64,000 nt of DNA from Circinella umbellata. Taxonomy: Eukaryota > Mucoromycota > Mucoromycetes > Mucorales > Lichtheimiaceae. The stretch covers positions 806,001 through 870,000 of the forward strand of contig JAIWNF010000012.1 of the NCBI GenBank assembly GCA_025093555.1. The letters are read 5' to 3'. Both the position numbers and the translations under genes were made by a program. Of this stretch, positions 1 through 11,300 are shown one piece after another (positions within the stretch are counted from its first letter, which is position 1; each line of letters starts with the position of its first letter). Below the pieces are notes generated by a model. The model worked only from the letters and a program-made list of their open reading frames with translations, searched no databases and was not told the origin of the DNA.

Positions 1-1139
1 TGTTGATGATGAAGAAGATTGTTTCTTAATTAACTGTTTTGGTAATCCAAAAGTCAAATAATGAACAATTTGTTGATCAAGTAAATCAGTCCATAAACGT
101 TTCCTTTGTTGTTGAGAAGTGGAAGAAGAAAGATAATGTTGAGAAGTAGATAATAATGATGAAATCCAGTAAAAGACATTATTTTGATTCAAACTCATAC
201 CCAAAACATGTAAAATATGATTTTGTAATGCTTCTAATTCCAATTCTTGTGTTGCATCTAACAATTCAAAGCATATTTGAGGTTTTTCATTAACAATAAA
301 GAACAGATCCTGCTGTGTCAACGGTCGATAAAGATGTCCAATAATTGTATGAATTGTTTCGGGTGATGCAGCAATATCCAAATCCATAATCAATGGATGT
401 TGTTGATGATGATGATGAACACCCAAATTAACTAAACGTCGGTAGAGTATAGGTGATCGTGTGAGTATAAGTGAATGTAAAGCAAACGATTTTTGTACTG
501 CTGGTACATTGACAGTAATATCTGAAAAAAGTCCTACAATATACATAATATATTAGTTTACACATGCATATAAATATCCTATATACAATGCTTTTTTTAT
601 TCTTCTTTCCTTAAAGAATTAATAAGACTTGATTATTTACCTTGTAAAAATCCAACGTGGTATAAGTAATCACAGTAGTTTTGATCTGGAGTCGCATTTG
701 GACTATTATACAAGGATGGTTGTTGTTGTTGTAGTGTCTGTTTAATGGATGGTGGTGCTCCTCCACCTCCTGATACAGGTGGTGGTGGTTGTGCAGCTGT
801 TGTAGCTGTTGGTGTTACAATAGCCGGAGCTGTCATTGTTGGGGCACCCATAGAGGGAAAGAATGGTTGTTGAGCTGCTTGAGGTGGACGGTGATGCGGA
901 TGATGGTGTGTCATTGGTGCAAGCATGGGCATAGGTACAGGAATGGGTATAGGCATATGCATTGCAGTTGGTGAGGATTCGGTATTATTTGTATTGATCA
1001 AATGTTGTTGAACCCCTACTGTTGGTAGTGGTGTAGTAGTAGTAGTAGTTGGTGAACCATTCATACCATTTATATAGGCTTGATTCGATTTATAATGTTC
1101 TTGGGATATGAATACAGGTGTTGACATGTCTTGAACCAT
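1..1139 (-). CDS. BTB/POZ domain protein, 3' end beyond window
   Basis: Two exons are visible: 641-1139 and 1-533, with a GT-AG intron at 534-640 that keeps the reading phase (codon split after its first base). The first ~165 residues are low complexity, with Thr, Pro, Met-Pro and Gln runs and a Gly-rich stretch. The second exon opens with LFSDITVNV followed by FALHSLILTRSP, which is the classic start of a BTB/POZ fold (beta strand, then the helix that lets the domain dimerise). The conserved pattern continues for about 100 residues. BTB proteins act as dimerisation or cullin-3 adaptor modules; which applies here cannot be told, because the C-terminal part lies off the window. The 5' ATG at 1139 is preceded by an AT-rich region. 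Family assignment is from pattern recognition. Confidence 0.8.
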
Positions 1140-1454
1140 AACTTTTATTATAATTTTAGTATATATGTGAGTGTGTGAGTTGTATGATATATATATATAT
1201 ATATATGTTTGGGTGAGTGTAAATTATGTTAATATATGATACAAATGCAGGTTATTCCTTTTTTTTTAATTCTAATTAATGAAGACAAAAAGAAACCAAG
1301 AAAAGAGTCAATTATTATTTTACTTATTGGTTTAAGAAAACGTTTGAGGATTCGCGTTTTTATTTATTTTTACCTCGTATTTACAAAGTGGTGTGTGTGT
1401 GTGTGTACAACCGCAGAAAAGCAGAAAGAGTAAAAGACAACGAATAAACGAATT

Positions 1455-1575
1455 AAACGCGTAGTAGGCACATTCAAGTCACGCACTACTTTCGGCGCCG
1501 CATAAGGATTTATTCCCAGGCCGATCCCTCAGAGGGTTTGGTGCAGCACAAGTAATATAGGACCAGGGGTAGAAG
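1455..1575. other. GC-richer island, possible structured RNA
   Basis: About 120 bases stand out from the AT-rich spacer by base composition. Short complementary arms are visible (GTAGT at 1461-1465 with ACTAC at 1485-1489, and a CCCTC/GAGGG hairpin near 1526-1536). No tRNA, 5S or snRNA signature was recognised on either strand and no long ORF fits. It shares the 10-mer GATCCCTCAG with a second island at 35090-35226. Nature unknown. Confidence 0.25.
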
Positions 1576-1930
1576 AGAAATAAACTACTTCCATGATATA
1601 CAATGATGTAGAGTTTATTTGTATGATTATATATAAATATATATATAAATTTTAAAGATGGAGAGAAGTCATATACAATTTTCTAATATGTACCTATATA
1701 TAGGTTTTATTTATAACTTACTAACCAAAAATTATTGTACCCATGAGCAGCATTGCATTTTCATACCTTTAATTGACTGTGCTGTTAGCTTTTTATTGAT
1801 ATATAGAGTATCGAACTATTCACATAATAATAAACAACATACGTATATGTTTACATATCACTATAACTAGTGAAGGTATCAAAATATTGCTATCGATACT
1901 ATAATACTATCGCGTTTAGTTAATTTTTTT

Positions 1931-2326
1931 AGGGATTTGCTACGGACACCCCACTTTATATTTTTTCCAAAGATACATAACAAGATCTGGTATAATTACG
2001 TCGTATCCAGCCATTTATACGCTATATGTATAGTTATTATCGTTATATAACTTAAAAATGTTTATGAGACTTATATTAGCAGTTCAACTTTTTATATATA
2101 TCGTTCAATATTTCTTATCTTCTCTCACTATATCGTTATGTACACAAGTGACAGCCTTAGTCCACATGGAGACAAGATAAACAAAGAATAATGTATACTT
2201 TTAATGATACATATGTGAGCGGTCAAATAAGCAGTATTGGTGTTGATAAAGCCGGTACTATACTTTACAAGGTCTAAGAACTTATATGACAACTTTTTAT
2301 TTGTGGGGTGTCCGTAGCCATTCCTT
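1931..2326. mobile_element. Small inverted-repeat (MITE-like) element
   Basis: A perfect 16-base arm, GCTACGGACACCCCAC, at 1939-1954 is repeated in inverse orientation at 2303-2318. The similarity continues outwards for about eight more bases with a few mismatches (AGGGATTT against AAGGAATG). The arms are GC-rich in an AT-rich spacer and enclose about 350 bases without a credible ORF. This is the layout of a non-autonomous DNA transposon. Both outer edges abut T-runs, so a target-site duplication cannot be defined by eye. No superfamily is assigned. Confidence 0.5.
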
Positions 2327-4112
2327 TTTTTTTTCATGATGCCAAGCGCGCATTTATATAATCCAAGTATTATGTTATGATGTATATTTTATACTGTCAT
2401 CTGTAAATTATCTAGATTTGAGTTACCTCTGTGTTTTTTATCATTGCTTCAATAGTACTGTTATTAACCTTATTAATTAGTAGTTCTATTTTACAAAACA
2501 TAAATTCTTACTGTGAGTAAGGCAATAAATAAACCATATGCGTAGCTAGTAATATGGTAATATATATAATGTTCTTTGATTCAATTAAAATTCGTATGTA
2601 AAAACCATCAACTATATTCTATTATAAAATATATACGGACCTCTACGTACATATGAATAAAATATTTGTATTTTACTCTTGTTACGTACGTCGTGAATAT
2701 ATATATGATTAGAGACGAGAAATAATTATAATTAGTGAAAAAAAGAGACTCAGTAGGAGAAAACGTCAAACTAGAGTAAAGAGAGGACTAATGAAGAGAC
2801 AGGGTCGAAGATAAGATAAGAAAGGAATAAATTTAAAACATCTCAGACCATTAAGTTTCTATTTTATGATACGTAATAGGTAACAATAGATGCTTATAAC
2901 TGAGAACAAGACTTATATTAAAGAATCATTATAAAAACCGCAAAAGGTATGTGCTAAGTAATAGTGAGCAAATGAATACGTATAAAATAATAAATGGAAT
3001 TTTATTGATATAATCAATTAGAGGAACATTTACGTATAAAAATAAATAAAAAATTTGCATTATGATGTAATGTTTATTGTGTCGAGATATAAATTATTAC
3101 TCCCATTCCAAATAATCTGTTCTTTTTCTTTTAATTGTCTCTAAGCACATACATACGTACCTAATGAAAAGCTCGTATTGCTGACTGCTACATCTATTAA
3201 AGGATACTATCATACCTCCCTTCCACCCATTGATTTTATCAAAACAGCTTCACGAAAGAAAAAGTTGGAACTAACCTTTATTGCAATGCCTATTATGTAC
3301 CATTCTTATAGTATCGCTTATTACCTTACGTACATATAATTCTCTCTCTCTAAGTCTATCTTGCTTTAATTGTTTAGGTTAAATGAAAACACATCACAGG
3401 CAAAAGTGGTTAACTTATCAGCATAATCTTTTTATTTTATTTCATAATAATAATTAAGCTACTTAATAATAATTTGGGTCTTGTATACATGATTAAACAC
3501 ATTACATTCATACTGATATGAAAGATATTCAACAACGAGCTAATTTTATTCATGCGAAAGGAATCAATATGTATGGTATCAATCTTTCAAAAACACGAAG
3601 GAAGTCGAGGATCTTCAACAGACTAATTGTAATAGTTGACACGTAGACTAAGGCTTGGTTTGTGGAGAAACACACATAAACAGTATAATATAAGACGAGT
3701 TCTTGAGAAACACAAATGCTAAACTTGCTCGATCATTGTGCTTATATGGTTTCACACATAAATTTGGATTCTTACGACAAATTATGCAATACGTAACAGT
3801 GACAAAAAAAAACTGGACCAACTATTGTGTCTATAATTCGAGATTATGGTCTAAATAATCAAAATAATCAAAATACTTTTTTTTATTGGGAAGCAAAACT
3901 AATCTGTACTCTAAGCAAGATTATTTTCAGATACCATCACACCAGTAAGTAAGGCTTTAATAGGTTGCGTGGGTAATGTCTGCTGGTGTGACTAACTTTA
4001 ATAACCGGTAGCTCCTTTTTTTTTCCTGACCTAAATTCTTTATATAGCTCAAGCAATAATATAAAAAAGTTAAAATCGTTTTGTTACAATATAATTATAA
4101 TTATTTTCAGCA

Positions 4113-5773
4113 ATGGAAAGATACTCGCGAGGCTACGATGAACGTTATCGAAACTATTATGATCGACCTCGTTCAGATACATATCGTCCGGGCGAAAACT
4201 ATCGATCAGAAAGAGATTATCGAGATGGGAATGGCAGCAATTATTCGCCAAGTAGTCGTTATGGATCGTCTCGTTCACCAGCCCATGGAATAAGTAGTAG
4301 CGGTGGTCCACCTGGTGGTGGTGGATCTAGTAGCTCAAGTAGAAGTAGTGATAGATACCACGATGATCACTGGTACGGAAGTTATCCCGATCCACGATCC
4401 CATGGTTCTTCACATTATTCACCTTCGCGTGGTTCATCTCCTGCTCGATCGTCACCATCTGGGTCACCTCGTCGACAGTCATATGGAGGTTATTATTCAC
4501 GACGATCTAATCCATACCCGCCACCTCATTCTCGTCGATCTTCACCTTCACCAGGAAGGCGTGATTCATATGATAGACGTTCACCATATCATAACAGCAG
4601 TAATAATGGTCCTGGGGGTAGTAATAGTAGCAGTGGTGGTGGTCCACCTCCGCCTGGCGCCTCTTCTTCTTCATCCGGTCCACTGCCTCCATACCCACCA
4701 AGTAGCGGAGGATATTCTTCATATTATCATCGATCAAGTAGTGGTTCTGGATCACCTATGGCACCTTATAGCTCTTCTTCTTACTCCCCACGTCGTAGTC
4801 ATCATTATCCAGGACCACCTCCGCTCTCTTCTGGTTCTTCTTATTCACCTCGATCATCATCACGTCCACCACCCCTATCAAGCTCACGATATTATGCACC
4901 ACCGCGCGATTTACCACCTCCTTCTGGACCACCACCACCACAACCCAAAATATCTACATCCACATCGTCTTCATCATCTACATCATCCAATTTACCATCA
5001 GGAAGCTCATATCGACCCAACACAGAACAATTACCTCCCCCACCATCATCTAGACCTTCTACTCCAATATCTGGACAACCAACACAATCACCTTCTTCTG
5101 TAGGTGCAATTGGAGGACCATCTCCACCATCAGCACAACACCATGCTTCTTCACAATCAATACCCCAGGGTTATCCTCCGCAACCAAGTTATTCACGTCC
5201 ATATAGTAGCCATTATCACCATCATAGTCCACATCATCATCATCGTCAACAACACCACCACCACTATCCTGGATCTTTACTAGGACCTTCATCATTATCT
5301 TCTTCTTCTCATCATCCTTATCCACCGAGTTCATCACATCCATCATCATCCTATCGTGGTTATCAACATCACCATTCATACAGTCCACAACCTCCACCCC
5401 CGCGACCTAGACAATCATGGGCACCTGAACCAGAAAAAGAGGTTTGTTAAAGACATTTATTTATGCTTACATTATTTCACATGCTTCTTCATTTGTTATA
5501 ATAAGAGGTCGAAAGATTAATCATAATAATAATAAAATCTAAATATAGCTGGAACGACATCATGCCACTGAACGAAACCTGTGTACAGAAGAAATCAAAG
5601 TATTAGCGACTACAAGAAAAAGTCGATTTGAATTGGAGTTAGCTAATTGGGAAACAAGTAAATTGGATCATCAATTAGAACTTGTACAAAAACAATATGA
5701 TGAATATGGTTTAGAAGAATTAATTAATACCGAACTTCGATCCAAAACAGCAGGAAAGGCAGGAAGAGTATAA
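4113..5773 (+). CDS. Ser/Pro/His-rich low-complexity protein
   Basis: Two exons, 4113-5441 and 5549-5773, joined in phase 0 across a 107-base GT-AG intron, encode about 517 residues. The N-terminus is rich in Tyr, Arg, Asp and Ser. The body is dominated by Ser and Pro with a His-rich patch around residues 365-385. Only the last ~75 residues, encoded by exon 2, look folded: charged and probably helical or coiled coil, with Glu/Leu-rich stretches such as RKSRFELELANWE. No catalytic motif is seen. The composition suits a nuclear or RNP/chromatin-associated disordered scaffold, but that is inference only. A strong splice acceptor two bases before the ATG implies a 5'-UTR intron. Its stop lies only 160 bases before the next + strand gene. 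Long apparent ORFs in other frames here are artefacts of the biased codons. Confidence 0.7.
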
Positions 5774-5934
5774 AAAAGAAGTGGATAAAGTTTTTTTTTT
5801 TTAAAAAAAAAAAAAATGTAAATATTTCTGGTCTGATGAATTAAAAAATAGAATAAAATAATAAAATATTTTTTTCTTTTGTGGTCAAGTTTTCTTTCTT
5901 TTTCTTTTTCCTCACTATTTTTTTTTTAAAGAAT

Positions 5935-6912
5935 ATGCGTGAAGCATTATATGCATTATGTACAGCAATTGCGCTTTCTTACCTCATTTCAACAAGAAAA
6001 AGTACAAGTAAACGATTACGACTTTTACCTAGTGATAAAGAACGTGTTTTATTGGTAGGCTGTAGTTCTGGTGTCGGTAAAGACATTGCACTCAAATATG
6101 CATCGCGTGGTGCTAAATTAATGTTATTTGCACGAAGAACATCATTACTCCAATCTTTATCACAAGAATGCCAACAAGCAGGATCAGATCAGGTCGAATA
6201 TATGGCGGGGGATGTAATTCAGACAAATGATTTGGAACGCCTTGTTGAGTTAACAAAACATAAACTAGGTGGTATTGATACTGTCGTTTACTGCGCTGGT
6301 CTTATTTCTGTACGACCTTTTTTGGATTCTTGTGGAATCAAGGTATCACCATCATCAACGACTCCTTCAACTTTTCAAGTGCACCAGGAACAACAACAAG
6401 AAAATTCAGCATCATCACTTGATAATGCTTTGGAATGTATCACCAATGTTAATTACATGGCAGCTGTTCGACTTTGTCGTCTGGTACTTCCTATACTCAT
6501 CGAGACATCAGTTGCACCAAATATTGTCATCATATCATCATTGGCTGGAAAAGTAGGCGCACCAACAAGAGCACTTTATGCAGCATCTAAACATAGTCTT
6601 CATGGATTTTTTGACTCATTGCGTGTTGAAGTGGAACGATACAATGTTCATATTGCTATTGTATGTCCAGGCACTGTCAACACTGAACTCCGGAAAACGG
6701 CAGTGGATATTGGAAAAGACGATAATGGACCGATAGCTGGTTCGACACGTGGAAAATTATCACCAGGAGCTGTTGCACAAAGAACTATTGATGCATCAGA
6801 TCAAAGAGAACGTGAAGTATATATACCCGCATTATTTGGTTATCTTGCTATATGGGCGAAATTGATTGCAAGTCGATGGGTCGATTGGGCTGCTAAAAAG
6901 AAATACAGTTAA
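5935..6912 (+). CDS. Membrane-anchored short-chain dehydrogenase/reductase (SDR)
   Basis: A single-exon gene of 325 residues. Residues 4-19 form a hydrophobic N-terminal segment, likely a membrane anchor or signal anchor as in DHRS7-type SDRs. The Rossmann cofactor loop is GCSSGVGK (42-49). The structural motif is YCAG (119-122) in place of NNAG. The catalytic Ser sits in IISS (201/202) and the Tyr-x3-Lys pair in YAASK (Tyr215, Lys219), so the enzyme should be active. A PGTVNT motif follows the active site, typical of classical SDRs. A ~25-residue Ser/Gln-rich insertion (about 137-162) between the YCAG strand and the next helix is unusual. The start is the first ATG (5935); upstream in-frame sequence has no ATG. 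Substrate unknown; lipid or steroid-type ketones are usual for this subgroup. Confidence 0.87.
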   Translation: MREALYALCTAIALSYLISTRKSTSKRLRLLPSDKERVLLVGCSSGVGKDIALKYASRGAKLMLFARRTSLLQSLSQECQQAGSDQVEYMAGDVIQTNDLERLVELTKHKLGGIDTVVYCAGLISVRPFLDSCGIKVSPSSTTPSTFQVHQEQQQENSASSLDNALECITNVNYMAAVRLCRLVLPILIETSVAPNIVIISSLAGKVGAPTRALYAASKHSLHGFFDSLRVEVERYNVHIAIVCPGTVNTELRKTAVDIGKDDNGPIAGSTRGKLSPGAVAQRTIDASDQREREVYIPALFGYLAIWAKLIASRWVDWAAKKKYS

Positions 6913-7422
6913 AAAAATTCAGAGTTCCATCATTAGTAGATTTATTATCCTTCTCTATTTATTCTTATTACATTTTATCTTTTGTAAACACACATACAAC
7001 TATTTTATTTCTTATGTATAATTTTAATATTTAAATGCAATACTTGATTGAGTTTTTTTTTTATTTACTTGTTGCGTTGAAAGCAATGGTAGTCTGGGTA
7101 TCATAAAGATTCCGACTTCATCAATTAGGTATTATTCTACGTACGTAACTTTCTTGCTATACATCAAAACTTACTGAACAATTAGACTACCAACCAATCA
7201 TATTTATATTTACAACATCATATTTTGCTACCAGAAATATATAATATTTGGAACAATTTAATGAATTACAGTAAGTATTTTACTGACTCCTTGAACAATT
7301 TTTCTCCTCCCCCCGCTTCACACATCCCCTATTTTCAATGTCCACCTAATAATCAGCTTTTTGTTTTCTTGAGCTCCTTATTATTTTTTCGTTTTTCTTT
7401 CTTGCTTCTTTCGCTAGAATAC
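6913..7422. other. Intergenic spacer
   Basis: About 500 AT-rich bases between two + strand genes. It contains the 3'-UTR of the dehydrogenase and, before the next start, pyrimidine-rich stretches (about 7300-7415) like those preceding other genes in this window. An upstream in-frame ATG at 7225 would extend the next protein, but the signal peptide argues for the later start. No other gene is seen. Confidence 0.5.
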
Positions 7423-7917
7423 ATGTATAAATTCACTTTTTCATTTTATATCTTTATCTGTTGTATAAGCATAGCAGTAATTGTTTCAGCTCAACAACAG
7501 CAAGAGAATGATATACCATTATTACCCTCCAATGTTACTGCTACTACTACTCCTACTATAATTACGAATAATAATGATGAAACTAATCCCACAGTCATAG
7601 CAAGTTCGCCTACAACCGTACCAACCAATTATGAAGATGTGGATAATAATAACAATCATGATAGTCAATTCACATCGTCGCCATCAACAACAACGTTTGT
7701 ATTGACTCATTTCTCAATGCCTTCACGAGTTGCAAGTTCGTCAATATCATCGAGTTTTCATCCAATACCTTCTGCACCGTATCCTGACGATACTGTTGGA
7801 AAACATGGACCAATACATGTTTCTGGTGCAAATAATGATTCAACCACCTTTTATCAAGGGCTTGTTATTTTGACACTTTTGGTTTCTTCCACTTTATTCC
7901 TTGTAAGGAATTTGTAA
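7423..7917 (+). CDS. Small Ser/Thr-rich GPI-anchored-type surface protein
   Basis: A single exon of 164 residues starting at the ATG that gives a good secretion signal (hydrophobic core followed by VSAQQQQ, cleavage expected after about residue 23). The mature part is rich in Thr, Ser, Asn and Pro, without cysteines or a recognisable domain, and should be heavily O-glycosylated. The C-terminus is a short polar linker (GANNDST) followed by ~20 hydrophobic residues ending at the stop. That is the classic layout of a GPI-attachment signal, with a small residue in SGANNDS as possible omega site. The alternative is a C-terminal tail anchor. It is probably a cell-wall or plasma-membrane mannoprotein; the specific role cannot be inferred. 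Confidence 0.6.
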   Translation: MYKFTFSFYIFICCISIAVIVSAQQQQENDIPLLPSNVTATTTPTIITNNNDETNPTVIASSPTTVPTNYEDVDNNNNHDSQFTSSPSTTTFVLTHFSMPSRVASSSISSSFHPIPSAPYPDDTVGKHGPIHVSGANNDSTTFYQGLVILTLLVSSTLFLVRNL

Positions 7918-8351
7918 TGTTATTAAAAACAACCTACTCATCACCCCTTGTTTATCATATTCGAATAATACGTATCTTTCTCACAAATAATTTCATTCAG
8001 TACTCTCCTTCCCCTTTTTTTACTGTTTGCTATTTCTGAAAAATAATATATACTCGGTATAGCAGTATTCATTTGATTTGACTACGCATCATTTATATAT
8101 TAACAATCTATTGTATAAAACTCTTGTCTTTCTTTCACGTTGTTCCTTTTTTCAAGTGAATTAACATTAATAATATGATTTATTAAATAATAAAAATCTA
8201 GGAATAAGTAAATAAATTATAACGAAGAATGTTTAATGATATGTACAAATGATAATAGTTATAGTAAATAATCCTTATGTAAATGCGATAATGTCGCTTC
8301 AAAAAAAAAAAGGGGGGGGGGGGAGGGGGGATGTGAGGGGTGTTGACAGAC
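7918..8351. other. Convergent 3' spacer with homopolymer tract
   Basis: Spacer between two genes that converge on it. It contains the 3' ends of both and an A-run that passes directly into a long G-run near 8299-8330. Such a poly-A/poly-G tract is prone to slippage and to sequencing error, and on the other strand it reads as C-run then T-run. No gene is seen. Confidence 0.5.
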
Positions 8352-11300
8352 TTATTGATCAAATTGACTTTTAGCAGATGGTGAACACTTTAACACTTCG
8401 CTATAAGTTCTATATTTAATTATTTCATGCAGTAAATATTGCATTTTTTGCTCCCAATTATTCAATGCCTTGGATTTTTTAGTATCTGATGGCTTATTAT
8501 TACGTCCAGCAAACTAAAATATACATATATGTATAATGATTCACGATAAGAAAAATATTCGTACTTATAAATTCAACAAGTAATGTTTAGTATTTTTGTA
8601 TGCGTATGCATTGAAATATAGTTACCCTTTTATATATGCTTTCTCGAGCTATTCGGTGTTCTTTAATCTCATATTGCAAAGAGATTAAATGTTTTTCCAA
8701 TACAAGTGCTTTTTCTGTTTCAGATATTTGGCTTGTAATCATGGATGGAGTAGGTGGAATCCAGTGCGATATTACTACGCCTTCATCATCGGCATCATCA
8801 TCTTGTTGTTGTGAAAAAGAAGATAATAATGGCCGGGACACACTCGCACGAGCATTATTCTCCGTTTTTCTATCGCTATTCATTTTTACATTATCATCAT
8901 CGTCATCACTATCGCCGTTATCATGAGCATCATCATTTTGGACAGTCGTCACAGCCCAACCATAATCAAGATTACAAACTGCACCAGGTAATGATTCTTT
9001 ACTCAAAAGAGCGGCCCAATAATTGCAACATGTTACCCAAGTCAACGTAGATTCCATATTATGAGACTCAAATAACCAAACAGCACCATTTGACGTTTGT
9101 AAACTAAATACATGATGGCGTTCTCCATGCCATCCAGGAGGTGGTAATGTGTTTGCAACTGAATGTTTCAAATCAATACTTTGTATCAACTCTGCTTGGT
9201 CTTTCTTAAAGTTGTTATAGAATATGTTTTGCTATATATAAAAGGTTCAATAGTAATAACAGATTACAAGTTAGTTCCTTTCTTTGTTCTTTCTAACTGA
9301 TTCTTTCTGTTTATGCATAGAATTAATAGGTAGCAGTATTAGTAGTAATCGTAGTGATAGTAGTACTAAGTCTATATATTACCTCATACTGATTATAGAA
9401 ATCGTGAATATGTGAATTTTTATATTGACTATAATTATTTCCCCATAAACTTTTTCGCTTCTGTTCCTTTGAAATAGAGGGTGGTCGACATAAATCTATC
9501 TTTCCTTCTCGAACAATAAGAAAAGAAGGTTGCCAACCTCGAGAGCGTGCCTTTTTTAATGCATGTTCCATAACATGTTTTTGCATTACTAATCCTTCTT
9601 TACACATCTTTATACCCGCACCATTATTTGTTGTTGTTTTTTCATAAGTGTCTTTGTCAAGTGCGTAAATATTTGGAACTGTAGATGAATGGGACAATCG
9701 TCTTTTTTGTTTTAGTAAGGAAATATCATCAAATGTACCGGATATCCCTGATAGTGGTGAAATTAATGATTGACCACGACGACGTCGAATTATATAAGAG
9801 TCTTTTAATTCTTTACGATTTTGTGTTGTTGGTGATTCTATGATATTATTGTTACTACAAGTGTCTGTAGCTGATTGTTGTTGTTGCCGTATTCGTTCGA
9901 TATGTTGGCTATTTTGAAGGACTTGATTAATCTTTACAGATGTATACAATTCCTTTTTTTAACAACAAAAAAAAAAAAAAAAGAGGAAAAAAGAGTTAAA
10001 TTACATCCTATTAGTAGCCAAAAAATTATACTTATTATGAAAAAAACAATACCAGTTGTATGTATACGTAGATACAAACCTTTAAAAGACTTTCCATATC
10101 TCCCAGCCATGATTCTCGACTGTCAATTGATTTCACTGCAAACTTATTATCATTATTTTCATCGTTTTCAAATTCGCTATTCTTGTGATTACTAGAAATT
10201 ACCGAAGTTCTTTTGTTCTTCTTTGTCGCTGCTGTCAAAGATAATCGTCTATTATTTGTGCTTGGTACACTATTAAAGCTTTTTGAGCTGATACTCCTTC
10301 GTAACGTCCAACGTGAAGGGGCAATCGAAGCCACTGATAACACTGAAAAAACGCCATCACTTATTGGTAAAATACTGTTTCTCCGATTCATTTTTTGAGC
10401 TTGTTGGCTATTTGTTTCTACTGATGCTGATGACTGTGTTGCTGGAATATCATTGCTATCTTCTCCATCGAAGACTGGCGTTACAGTCTTGTACGTTGTA
10501 ACAGCGATATTAGAAGCTTTTTCTGTCAAATCACCAATGGTCTCCATGGTATTTCTAACAAATTTTGCTCTTGTCATTTTTTTATGATTTTCGTGTGCGC
10601 AATGTAAATCCGTATTTAAAAGTAACAATGAGTAAACAACTGCATGTATAATATCTGTTATGGTAATAATTATTGCGTAAGCACTTCAATATTGTTATTG
10701 ACATTGGAAAACATCAGGGGTAACAGCACTCTTTAATATGATGAAAAGAAAATATAAAATATATAGACTTTACCATGGTTACGCATGATAGTGAATGGGT
10801 TACAATCCCAATAATGACGAGCGAATACCTCCAAAATACGATCAATTTGTTGAGCTTCTGCTTTAAAATACATTTTGTTGCAAATCGCTCGAAATGACTC
10901 ATCAATTCTTTGCCCCGCAAAATTGAAATAATTCATATAGTGTTTTAATACTTTAGATCTGAAACTGTCACTAATAATAAAATTAATGAGAAGAAAATAA
11001 TTTAGACTACCACTTTATGTATTTTTTTTTAGAACAGGATTCTACCCCAAGACAAGATTTAACCGTTTCACGAAACTAGAATTAAGACACAAGAAAAAAG
11101 AATACGTAATAAAAAAGATATTAGGTAATATGAAGAAGAAAAATGGGTTACGTACTTTGTACCAAGCCATTCGGCTATTCTTTCACGTTCACATATTCCT
11201 TCATCCTCATTCCAAAGTCGTTCAGCCGTTAATTTTATATATTCGATTGCTGCTTGATTTGCTTCATCTTCCACTTTGATGTTCGTATTGGCAGGTATTG

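Larger units (their letters stand above)
1140..4112. other. Gene-poor spacer
   Basis: This spacer of almost 3 kb holds no convincing gene. It contains an (AT)n run near 1181-1206, a GC-richer island (1455-1575) and a short inverted-repeat element (1931-2326), both listed separately. The hexamer TACGTA occurs about nine times by hand count. A splice acceptor (polypyrimidine plus CAG) ends at 4110, two bases before the ATG of the next gene, so the end of this spacer probably contains a 5'-UTR intron. Confidence 0.6.

Noticed and set aside
1441..1580. tRNA or 5S rRNA in the GC-rich island
   Set aside because: No TPsiC-like GGTTC-A pattern, acceptor stem or 5S boxes on either strand.
4303..5103. 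Long + strand ORF rich in His, Leu and Val overlapping the Ser/Pro-rich gene
   Set aside because: It is the shifted reading of Ser/Pro/His codon repeats; the frame starting at 4113 joins to a sensible second exon while this one does not.
5881..5934. N-terminal extension of the short-chain dehydrogenase
   Set aside because: The extension has no ATG and is a T-rich leader; the ATG at 5935 starts a proper hydrophobic anchor.
7225..7422. N-terminal extension of the GPI-type protein from the ATG at 7225
   Set aside because: It would bury the secretion signal internally; the ATG at 7423 gives a normal signal peptide.
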